Source of the DNA: Odiellus spinosus
Taxonomy: Eukaryota; Arthropoda; Arachnida; Opiliones; Phalangiidae
Length of the DNA stretch: 64,000 nt
Assembly: GCA_963920705.1 (NCBI GenBank)
Contig: OY987234.1
Coordinates: 1,302,001-1,366,000, forward strand
Direction: 5' to 3'
A model generated the notes under the pieces. That model saw only the letters and a list, made by a program, of their open reading frames with translations. It was not told the DNA's origin and made no database searches. Position numbers and translations under genes: made by a program. This document shows, piece after piece, positions 14,149 through 25,729 of this stretch. Positions within the stretch are counted from its first letter, which is position 1, and the number at the start of each line of letters is the position of its first letter.

Positions 14149-16279
14149 ACACTTGGGAAATTTGTGGATCTACACTTGGGAAATATGTGGATCTACACTT
14201 GGGAAATTTGTGGATCTACACTTGGGAAATTTGATTATCTGCACTTGGAAAATTTGTGGATGTACACTTGGGAAATTTGTGGATCTGCACTTGGGAACAT
14301 TGTGGATCTGCACTTGGGAAAATTGTGGATCTGCACTTGGGAACATTGTGGATCTGCACTTGGGAAAATTGTGGATCTGCACTTGGCAAATTTGTGGATC
14401 TGCACTTGGGAAATTTGTGGATCTACACTTGGGAAATTTGTGGATCTACATTTGGGAAATTTGTGGATCTACACTTGGGAAATTTGTGGATCTGCACTTG
14501 GGAAATTTGTTGATCTACATTTGGGAAATTTGTGGATCTACACTTGGGAAATTTGTGGATCTACACTTGGGAAATTTGTGGATCTGCGCTTGGGAAATTT
14601 GTGGATCTGCACTTGGAAAATTTGTGTATCTACACTTGGGAAATTTGTGGATCTACATTTAGGAAATTTGTGGATCTACACTTGGGAAATTTGTGGATCT
14701 ACACTTGGGAAATTTGTGGATCTACACTTGGGAAATTTGTGGGTCTACACTTGGGAAATTTGTGGATCTACACTTGGGATATTTGTGGATCTACACTTGG
14801 GAAATTTGAGGGTCTACACTTGGGAAATTTGTGGATCTACACTTGGGAAATTTGTGGATCTACACTTGGGAAATTTGTGGATCTACACTTGGGAAATTTG
14901 TGGATCTACACTTGGGAAATTTGTGGATCTGCACTTGGGAAATTTGTGGATCTACACTTGGGAAATTTGTGGATCTACATTTGGGAAATTTGTGGATCTA
15001 CACTTGGGAAATTTGTGGATCTACACTTGGGAAATATGTGGATCTACACTTGGGAAATTTGTGGATCTACATTTGGGAAATTTGTGGATCTACACTTGGG
15101 AAATTTGTGGATCTACACTTGGGAAATTTGGTGATCTACACTTGGGAAATTTGGTGATCTACACTTGGGAAATTTGTGGATCTACATTTGGGAAATTTGT
15201 GGATCTACACTTGGGAAATTTGTGGATCTACACTTGGGAAATTTGTGGATCTACATTTGGGAAATTTGTGGATCTACACTTGGGAAATTTGTGGATCTAC
15301 ACTTGGGAAATATGTGGATCTACACTTGGGAAATTTGTGGATCTACACTTGGGAAATTTGATTATCTGCACTTGGAAAATTTGTGGATGTACACTTGGGA
15401 AATTTGTGGATCTGCACTTGGGAACATTGTGGATCTGCACTTGGGAAAATTGTGGATCTGCACTTGGCAAATTTGTGGATCTGCACTTGGGAAATTTGTG
15501 GATCTACACTTGGGAAATTTGTGGATCTACATTTGGGAAATTTGTGGATCTACGCTTGGGAAATTTGTGGATCTGCACTTGGGAAATTTGTTGATCTACA
15601 TTTGGGAAATTTGTGGATCTACACTTGGGAAATTTGTGGATCTACACTTGGGAAATTTGTGGATCTACACTTGGGAAATTTGTGGATCTACACTTGGGAT
15701 ATTTGTGGATCTACACTTGGGAAATTTGAGGGTCTACACTTGGGAAATTTGTGGATCTACACTTGGGAAATTTGTGGATCTACACTTGGGAAATTTGTGG
15801 ATCTACACTTCTGAAATTTGTGGATCTACACTTGGGAAATTTGTGGATCTGCACTTGGGAAATTTGTGGATCTACACTTGGGAAATTTGTGGATCTACAT
15901 TTGGGAAATTTGTGGATCTACACTTGGGAAATTTGTGGATCTACACTTGGGAAATTTATGGATCTACACTTGGGAAATATGTGGATCTACACTTGGGAAA
16001 TTTGTGGATCTACATTTGTGAAATTTGTGGATCTACACTTGGGAAATTTGTGGATCTACACTTGGGAAATTTGGTGATCTACACTTGGGAAATTTGGTGA
16101 TCTACACTTGGGAAATTTGTGGATCTACATTTGGGAAATTTGTGGATCTACACTTGGGAAATTTGTGGATCTACATTTGGGAAATTTGTGGATCTACACT
16201 TGGGAAATTTGTGGATCTACAATTGGGAAATATGTGGATCTACACTTGGGAAATTTGTGGATCTACACTTGGGAAATTT

Positions 16280-16440
16280 GATTATCTGCACTTGGAAAAT
16301 TTGTGGATGTACACTTGGGAAATTTGTGGATCTGCACTTGGGAACATTGTGGATCTGCACTTGGGAAAATTGTGGATCTGCACTTGGGAAATTTGTGGAT
16401 CTACACTTGGGAAATTTGTGGATCTACACTTGGGAAATTT
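16280..16440 (+). repeat. Shortest A module, 7 monomers (161 bp)
   Basis: Two GATTATCTG starts lie only 161 bp apart. The first module is truncated after GATGT, AACATT, AAAATT, CTGCAC and plain monomers, and the second (16,441 onward) restarts the full order. The nearby copy at 17,384 has the same truncated head without the immediate restart. This looks like an internal deletion plus duplication. Confidence 0.8.
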
Positions 16441-17469
16441 GATTATCTGCACTTGGAAAATTTGTGGATGTACACTTGGGAAATTTGTGGATCTGCACTT
16501 GGGAACATTGTGGATCTGCACTTGGGAAAATTGTGGATCTGCACTTGGCAAATTTGTGGATCTGCACTTGGGAAATTTGTGGATCTACACTTGGGAAATT
16601 TGTGGATCTACATTTGGGAAATTTGTGGATCTACACTTGGGAAATTTGTGGATCTGCACTTGGGAAATTTGTTGATCTACATTTGGGAAATTTGTGGATC
16701 TACACTTGGGAAATTTGTGGATCTACACTTGGGAAATTTGTGGATCTACACTTGGGAAATTTGTGGATCTACACTTGGGATATTTGTGGATCTACACTTG
16801 GGAAATTTGAGGGTCTACACTTGGGAAATTTGTGGATCTACACTTGGGAAATTTGTGGATCTACACTTGGGAAATTTGTGGATCTACACTTGGGAAATTT
16901 GTGGATCTACACTTGGGAAATTTGTGGATCTGCACTTGGGAAATTTGTGGATCTACACTTGGGAAATTTGTGGATCTACATTTGGGAAATTTGTGGATCT
17001 ACACTTGGGAAATTTGTGGATCTACACTTGGGAAATTTATGGATCTACACTTGGGAAATATGTGGATCTACACTTGGGAAATTTGTGGATCTACATTTGG
17101 GAAATTTGTGGATCTACACTTGGGAAATTTGTGGATCTACACTTGGGAAATTTGGTGATCTACACTTGGGAAATTTGGTGATCTACACTTGGGAAATTTG
17201 TGGATCTACATTTGGGAAATTTGTGGATCTACACTTGGGAAATTTGTGGATCTACACTTGGGAAATTTGTGGATCTACATTTGGGAAATTTGTGGATCTA
17301 CACTTGGGAAATTTGTGGATCTACAATTGGGAAATATGTGGATCTACACTTGGGAAATTTGTGGATCTACACTTGGGAAATTTGATTATCTGCACTTGGA
17401 AAATTTGTGGATGTACACTTGGGAAATTTGTGGATCTGCACTTGGGAACATTGTGGATCTGCACTTGGG

Positions 17470-20165
17470 AAAATTGTGGATCTGCACTTGGGAAATTTGT
17501 GGATCTACACTTGGGAAATTTGTGGATCTACATTTGGGAAATTTGTGGATCTACACTTGGGAAATTTGTGGATCTACACTTGGGAAATTTGTGGGTCTAC
17601 ACTTGGGAAATTTGTGGATCTACACTTGGGAAATTTGTGGATCTACACTTGGGAAATTTGGTGATCTACACTTGGGAAATTTGGTGATCTACACTAGAGA
17701 AATTTGTGGATCTACATTTGGGAAATTTGTGGATCTACACTTGGGAAATTTGTGGATCTACACTTGGGAAATTTGTGGATCTACATTTGGAAAATTTGTG
17801 GATCTACACTTGGGAAATTTGTGGATCTACACTTGGGAAATATGTGGATCTACACTTGGGAAATTTGTGGATCTACACTTGGGAAATTTGATTATCTGCA
17901 CTTGGAAAATTTGTGGATGTACACTTGGGAAATTTGTTCATCTACACTTGGGAAATTTGTGGATCTGCACTTGGGAAATTTGTGGATCTGCACTTGGAAA
18001 ATTTGTGGATCTGCACTTGGAAAATTTGTGGATCTACACTTGGGAAATTTGTGGATCTACATTTGGGAAATTTGTGGATCTACACTTGGGAAATTTGTGG
18101 ATCTACACTTGGGAAATTTGTGGATCTACACTTGGGAAATTTGTGGATCTATACTAGGGAAATTTGTGGGTCTACACTTGGGAAATTTGTGGGTCTACAC
18201 TTGGGAAATTTGTGGGTCTACACTTGGGAAATTTGTGGATCTACACTTGGGAAATTTGTGGATCTACACTTGGGAAATTTGGTGATCTACACTTGGGAAA
18301 TTTGGTGATCTACACTTGGGAAATTTGTGGATCTACATTTGGGAAATTTGTGGATCTACACTTGGGAAATTTGTGGATCTACACTTGGGAAATTTGTGGA
18401 TCTACATTTGGGAAATTTGTGAATCTACACTTGGGAAATTTATGGATCTACACTTGGGAAATATGTGGATCTACACTTGGGAAATTTGTGGATCTACATT
18501 TGGGAAATTTGTGGATCTACACTTGGGAAATTTGTGGATCTATACTTGGGAAATTTGGTGATCTACACTTGGGAAATTTGGTGATCTACACTTGGGAAAT
18601 TTGTGGATCTACATTTGGGAAATTTGTGGATCTACACTTGGGAAATTTGTGGATCTACACTTGGGAAATTTGTGGATCTACATTTGGGAAATTTGTGGAT
18701 CTACACTTGGGAAATTTGTGGATCTACACTTGGGAAATATGTTGATCTACACTTGGGAAATTTGTGGATCTACACTTGGGAAATTTGATTATCTGCACTT
18801 GGAAAATTTGTGGATGTACACTTGGGAAATTTGTGGATCTGCACTTGGGAACATTGTGGATCTGCACTTGGGAAAATTGTGGATCTGCACTTGGCAAATT
18901 TGTGGATCTGCACTTGGGAAATTTGTGGATCTACACTTGGGAAATTTGTGGATCTACATTTGGGAAATTTGTGGATCTACACTTGGGAAATTTGTGGATC
19001 TGCACTTGGGAAATTTGTTGATCTACATTTGGGAAATTTGTGGATCTACACTTGGGAAATTTGTGGATCTACACTTGGGAAATTTGTGGATCTGCGCTTG
19101 GGAAATTTGTGGATCTGCACTTGGAAAATTTGTGGATCTACACTTGGGAAATTTGTGGATCTACACTTGGGAAATTTGTGGGTCTACACTTGGGAAATTT
19201 GTGGATCTATACTTGGGATATTTGTGGATCTACACTTGGGAAATTTGAGGGTCTACACTTGGGAAATTTGTGGATCTACACTTGGGAAATTTGTGGATCT
19301 ACACTTGGGAAATTTGTGGATCTACACTTGGGAAATTTGTGGATCTGCACTTGGGAAATTTGTGGATCTACACTTGGGAAATTTGTGGATCTACACTTGG
19401 GAAATTTATGGATCTACACTTGGGAAATATGTGGATCTACACTTGGGAAATTTGTGGATCTACATTTGGGAAATTTGTGGATCTACATTTGGGAAATTTG
19501 TGGATCTACACTTGGGAAATTTGTGGATCTACACTTGGGAAATTTGTGGATCTACATTTGGGAAATTTGTGGATCTACACTTGGGAAATTTGTGGATCTA
19601 CACTTGGGAAATATGTGGATCTACACTTGGGAAATTTGTGGATCTACACTTGGGAAATTTGATTATCTGCACTTGGAAAATTTGTGGATGTACACTTGGG
19701 AAATTTGTGGATCTGCACTTGGGAACATTGTGGATCTGCACTTGGGAAAATTGTGGATCTGCACTTGGCAAATTTGTGGATCTGCACTTGGGAAATTTGT
19801 GGATCTACACTTGGGAAATTTGTGGATCTACATTTGGGAAATTTGTGGATCTACACTTGGGAAATTTGTGGATCTGCACTTGGGCAATTTGTTGATCTAC
19901 ATTTGGGAAATTTGTGGATCTACACTTGGGAAATTTGTGGATCTACACTTGGGAAATTTGTGGATCGGCGCTTGGGAAATTTGTGGATCTGCACTTGGAA
20001 AATTTGTGGATCTACACTTGGGAAATTTGTGGATCTACATTTGGGAAATTTGTGGATCTACACTTGGGAAATTTGTGGATCTACACTTGGGAAATTTGTG
20101 GATCTACACTTGGGAAATTTGTGGGTCTACACTTGGGAAATTTGTGGATCTACACTTGGGATATT
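17470..20165 (+). repeat. 2.7-kb block, copy also at 23,034-25,729
   Basis: This block matches 23,034-25,729 at a constant offset of 5,564 (242 monomers minus 2 bp). Module starts 17,890, 18,787 and 19,661 correspond to 23,454, 24,351 and 25,225. Four difference sites were found: TATACTTGGG near 18,541 against CACACTT, GGGCAATTTG near 19,885 against GGGAAATTTG, and two paired GG changes in the partner. Shared private markers include CACTAGAGAAA, TTGTGAATC, ATATGTTGATC and GATCGGCGC. Confidence 0.85.
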
Positions 20166-23100
20166 TGTGGATCTACACTTGGGAAATTTGAGGGTCTACA
20201 CTTGGGAAATTTGTGGATCTACACTTGGGAAATTTGTGGATCTACACTTGGGAAATTTGTGGATCTACACTTGGGAAAATTGTGGATCTGCACTTGGGAA
20301 ATTTGTGGATCTACACTTGGGAAATTTGTGGATCTACATTTGGGAAATTTGTGGATCTACACTTGGGAAATTTGTGGATCTACACTTGGGAAATTTGTGG
20401 GTCTACACTTGGGAAATTTGTGGATCTACACTTGGGAAATTTGTGGATCTACACTTGGGAAATTTGGTGATCTACACTTGGGAAATTTGGTGATCTACAC
20501 TAGAGAAATTTGTGGATCTACATTTGGGAAATTTGTGGATCTACACTTGGGAAATTTGTGGATCTACACTTGGGAAATTTGTGGATCTACATTTGGAAAA
20601 TTTGTGGATCTACACTTGGGAAATTTGTGGATCTACACTTGGGAAATATGTGGATCTACACTTGGGAAATTTGTGGATCTACACTTGGGAAATTTGATTA
20701 TCTGCACTTGGAAAATTTGTGGATGTACACTTGGGAAATTTGTTCATCTACACTTGGGAAATTTGTGGATCTGCACTTGGGAAATTTGTGGATCTGCACT
20801 TGGAAAATTTGTGGATCTGCACTTGGAAAATTTGTGGATCTACATTTGGGAAATTTGTGGATCTACATTTGGGAAATTTGTGGATCTACACTTGGGAAAT
20901 TTGTGGATCTACACTTGGGAAATTTGTGGATCTACACTTGGGAAATATGTGAATCTATACTTGGGAAATTGGTGGATATACTTGGGAAATTGGTGGATCT
21001 ATACTTGGAAAATTTGTGGATCTGCACTTGGAAAATTTGTGGATCTACATTTGGGAAATTTGTGGATCTACATTTGGGAAATTTGTGGATCTACATTTGG
21101 GAAATTTGTGGATCTACACTTGGGAAATTTGTGGATCTACACTTGGGAAATATGTGGATCTACACTTGGGAAATTTGTGGATCTACACTTGGGAAATTTG
21201 ATTATCTGCACTTGGAAAATTTGTGGATGTACACTTGGGAAATTTGTGGATCTGCACTTGGGAACATTGTGGATCTGCACTTGGGAAAATTGTGGATCTG
21301 CACTTGGCAAATTTGTGGATCTGCACTTGGGAAATTTGTGGATCTACACTTGGGAAATTTGTGGATCTACATTTGGGAAATTTGTGGATCTACACTTGGG
21401 AAATTTGTGGATCTGCACTTGGGCAATTTGTTGATCTACATTTGGGAAATTTGTGGATCTACACTTGGGAAATTTGTGGATCTACACTTGGGAAATTTGT
21501 GGATCGGCGCTTGGGAAATTTGTGGATCTGCACTTGGAAAATTTGTGGATCTACACTTGGGAAATTTGTGGATCTACATTTGGGAAATTTGTGGATCTAC
21601 ACTTGGGAAATTTGTGGATCTACACTTGGGAAATTTGTGGATCTACACTTGGGAAATTTGTGGGTCTACACTTGGGAAATTTGTGGATCTACACTTGGGA
21701 TATTTGTGGATCTACACTTGGGAAATTTGAGGGTCTACACTTGGGAAATTTGTGGATCTACACTTGGGAAATTTGTGGATCTACACTTGGGAAATTTGTG
21801 GATCTACACTTGGGAAAATTGTGGATCTGCACTTGGGAAATTTGTGGATCTACACTTGGGAAATTTGTGGATCTACATTTGGGAAATTTGTGGATCTACA
21901 CTTGGGAAATTTGTGGATCTACACTTGGGAAATTTGTGGGTCTACACTTGGGAAATTTGTGGATCTACACTTGGGAAATTTGTGGATCTACACTTGGGAA
22001 ATTTGGTGATCTACACTTGGGAAATTTGGTGATCTACACTAGAGAAATTTGTGGATCTACATTTGGGAAATTTGTGGATCTACACTTGGGAAATTTGTGG
22101 ATCTACACTTGGGAAATTTGTGGATCTACATTTGGAAAATTTGTGGATCTACACTTGGGAAATTTGTGGATCTACACTTGGGAAATATGTGGATCTACAC
22201 TTGGGAAATTTGTGGATCTACACTTGGGAAATTTGTGGATCTACACTTGGGAAAATTGTGGATCTGCACTTGGGAAATTTGTGGATCTACACTTGGGAAA
22301 TTTGTGGATCTACATTTGGGAAATTTGTGGATCTACACTTGGGAAATTTGTGGATCTACACTTGGGAAATATGTGGATCTACACTTGGGAAATTTGTGGA
22401 TCTACACTTGGGAAATTTGATTATCTGCACTTGGAAAATTTGTGGATGTACACTTGGGAAATTTGTGGATCTGCACTTGGGAACATTGTGGATCTGCACT
22501 TGGGAAAATTGTGGATCTGCACTTGGCAAATTTGTGGATCTGCACTTGGGAAATTTGTGGATCTACACTTGGGAAATTTGTGGATCTACATTTGGGAAAT
22601 TTGTGGATCTACACTTGGGAAATTTGTGGATCTGCACTTGGGCAATTTGTTGATCTACATTTGGGAAATTTGTGGATCTACACTTGGGAAATTTGTGGAT
22701 CTACACTTGGGAAATTTGTGGATCGGCGCTTGGGAAATTTGTGGATCTGCACTTGGAAAATTTGTGGATCTACACTTGGGAAATTTGTGGATCTACATTT
22801 GGGAAATTTGTGGATCTACACTTGGGAAATTTGTGGATCTACACTTGGGAAATTTGTGGATCTACACTTGGGAAATTTGTGGGTCTACACTTGGGAAATT
22901 TGTGGATCTACACTTGGGATATTTGTGGATCTACACTTGGGAAATTTGAGGGTCTACACTTGGGAAATTTGTGGATCTACACTTGGGAAATTTGTGGATC
23001 TACACTTGGGAAATTTGTGGATCTACACTTGGGAAAATTGTGGATCTGCACTTGGGAAATTTGTGGATCTACACTTGGGAAATTTGTGGATCTACATTTG

Positions 23101-23453
23101 GGAAATTTGTGGATCTACACTTGGGAAATTTGTGGATCTACACTTGGGAAATTTGTGGGTCTACACTTGGGAAATTTGTGGATCTACACTTGGGAAATTT
23201 GTGGATCTACACTTGGGAAATTTGGTGATCTACACTTGGGAAATTTGGTGATCTACACTAGAGAAATTTGTGGATCTACATTTGGGAAATTTGTGGATCT
23301 ACACTTGGGAAATTTGTGGATCTACACTTGGGAAATTTGTGGATCTACATTTGGAAAATTTGTGGATCTACACTTGGGAAATTTGTGGATCTACACTTGG
23401 GAAATATGTGGATCTACACTTGGGAAATTTGTGGATCTACACTTGGGAAATTT
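19661..23453 (+). repeat. Three successive related modules with GGGCAATTTG and GATCGGCGC
   Basis: Modules starting at 19,661, 21,200 and 22,419 share two rare markers, GGGCAATTTG (near 19,883, 21,422 and 22,641) and GATCGGCGC (near 19,965, 21,504 and 22,723). The offsets are 1,539 (67 monomers minus 2 bp) and 1,219 (53 monomers). GATCGGCGC also occurs near 25,529 without GGGCAATTTG, so GATCGGCGC arose first and GGGCAATTTG later. CACTAGAGAAA (near 17,695, 20,504, 22,039 and 23,257) marks the same lineage. Confidence 0.8.
20945..21015 (+). repeat. Degenerate patch with a 2-bp deletion
   Basis: Four consecutive monomers here are unusually divergent: AAATATGTGAATC, CTATACTTGGG, AAATTGGTGG twice, and a 21-bp monomer in which GGATCTACACTT is reduced to GGATATACTT. 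This is the only 2-bp length change in the window and accounts for the 504-bp (22 monomers minus 2) interval between 20,696 and 21,200. The flanks are ordinary monomers. Confidence 0.9.
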
Positions 23454-25729
23454 GATTATCTGCACTTGGAAAATTTGTGGATGTACACTTGGGAAATTTG
23501 TTCATCTACACTTGGGAAATTTGTGGATCTGCACTTGGGAAATTTGTGGATCTGCACTTGGAAAATTTGTGGATCTGCACTTGGAAAATTTGTGGATCTA
23601 CACTTGGGAAATTTGTGGATCTACATTTGGGAAATTTGTGGATCTACACTTGGGAAATTTGTGGATCTACACTTGGGAAATTTGTGGATCTACACTTGGG
23701 AAATTTGTGGATCTATACTAGGGAAATTTGTGGGTCTACACTTGGGAAATTTGTGGGTCTACACTTGGGAAATTTGTGGGTCTACACTTGGGAAATTTGT
23801 GGATCTACACTTGGGAAATTTGTGGATCTACACTTGGGAAATTTGGTGATCTACACTTGGGAAATTTGGTGATCTACACTTGGGAAATTTGTGGATCTAC
23901 ATTTGGGAAATTTGTGGATCTACACTTGGGAAATTTGTGGATCTACACTTGGGAAATTTGTGGATCTACATTTGGGAAATTTGTGAATCTACACTTGGGA
24001 AATTTATGGATCTACACTTGGGAAATATGTGGATCTACACTTGGGAAATTTGTGGATCTACATTTGGGAAATTTGTGGATCTACACTTGGGAAATTTGTG
24101 GATCTACACTTGGGAAATTTGGTGATCTACACTTGGGAAATTTGGTGATCTACACTTGGGAAATTTGTGGATCTACATTTGGGAAATTTGTGGATCTACA
24201 CTTGGGAAATTTGTGGATCTACACTTGGGAAATTTGTGGATCTACATTTGGGAAATTTGTGGATCTACACTTGGGAAATTTGTGGATCTACACTTGGGAA
24301 ATATGTTGATCTACACTTGGGAAATTTGTGGATCTACACTTGGGAAATTTGATTATCTGCACTTGGAAAATTTGTGGATGTACACTTGGGAAATTTGTGG
24401 ATCTGCACTTGGGAACATTGTGGATCTGCACTTGGGAAAATTGTGGATCTGCACTTGGCAAATTTGTGGATCTGCACTTGGGAAATTTGTGGATCTACAC
24501 TTGGGAAATTTGTGGATCTACATTTGGGAAATTTGTGGATCTACACTTGGGAAATTTGTGGATCTGCACTTGGGAAATTTGTTGATCTACATTTGGGAAA
24601 TTTGTGGATCTACACTTGGGAAATTTGTGGATCTACACTTGGGAAATTTGTGGATCTGCGCTTGGGAAATTTGTGGATCTGCACTTGGAAAATTTGTGGA
24701 TCTACACTTGGGAAATTTGTGGATCTACACTTGGGAAATTTGTGGGTCTACACTTGGGAAATTTGTGGATCTATACTTGGGATATTTGTGGATCTACACT
24801 TGTTAAATTTGAGGGTCTACACTTGGGAAATTTGTGGATCTACACTTGGGAAATTTGTGGATCTACACTTGGGAAATTTGTGGATCTACACTTGGGAAAT
24901 TTGTGGATCTGCACTTGGGAAATTTGTGGATCTACACTTGGGAAATTTGTGGATCTACACTTGGGAAATTTATGGATCTACACTTGGGAAATATGTGGAT
25001 CTACACTTGGGAAATTTGTGGATCTACATTTGGGAAATTTGTGGATCTACATTTGGGAAATTTGTGGATCTACACTTGGGAAATTTGTGGATCTACACTT
25101 GGGAAATTTGTGGATCTACATTTGGGAAATTTGTGGATCTACACTTCTGAAATTTGTGGATCTACACTTGGGAAATATGTGGATCTACACTTGGGAAATT
25201 TGTGGATCTACACTTGGGAAATTTGATTATCTGCACTTGGAAAATTTGTGGATGTACACTTGGGAAATTTGTGGATCTGCACTTGGGAACATTGTGGATC
25301 TGCACTTGGGAAAATTGTGGATCTGCACTTGGCAAATTTGTGGATCTGCACTTGGGAAATTTGTGGATCTACACTTGGGAAATTTGTGGATCTACATTTG
25401 GGAAATTTGTGGATCTACACTTGGGAAATTTGTGGATCTGCACTTGGGAAATTTGTTGATCTACATTTGGGAAATTTGTGGATCTACACTTGGGAAATTT
25501 GTGGATCTACACTTGGGAAATTTGTGGATCGGCGCTTGGGAAATTTGTGGATCTGCACTTGGAAAATTTGTGGATCTACACTTGGGAAATTTGTGGATCT
25601 ACATTTGGGAAATTTGTGGATCTACACTTGGGAAATTTGTGGATCTACACTTGGGAAATTTGTGGATCTACACTTGGGAAATTTGTGGGTCTACACTTGG
25701 GAAATTTGTGGATCTACACTTGGGATATT
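23034..25729 (+). repeat. 2.7-kb block, copy also at 17,470-20,165
   Basis: This is the partner of the block at 17,470. Its own differences are CTTGTTAAATTTG near 24,802 and CTTCTGAAATTTG near 25,146, each replacing the GG of CTTGGG with another dinucleotide. The block ends near 25,729, where a GGATATTTG monomer is doubled. Confidence 0.85.

Noticed and set aside
20945-21015. Transposon insertion or target-site duplication at the degenerate patch
   Set aside because: All bases align to monomers with substitutions and a 2-bp deletion; there is no added sequence or flanking direct repeat beyond the array itself.
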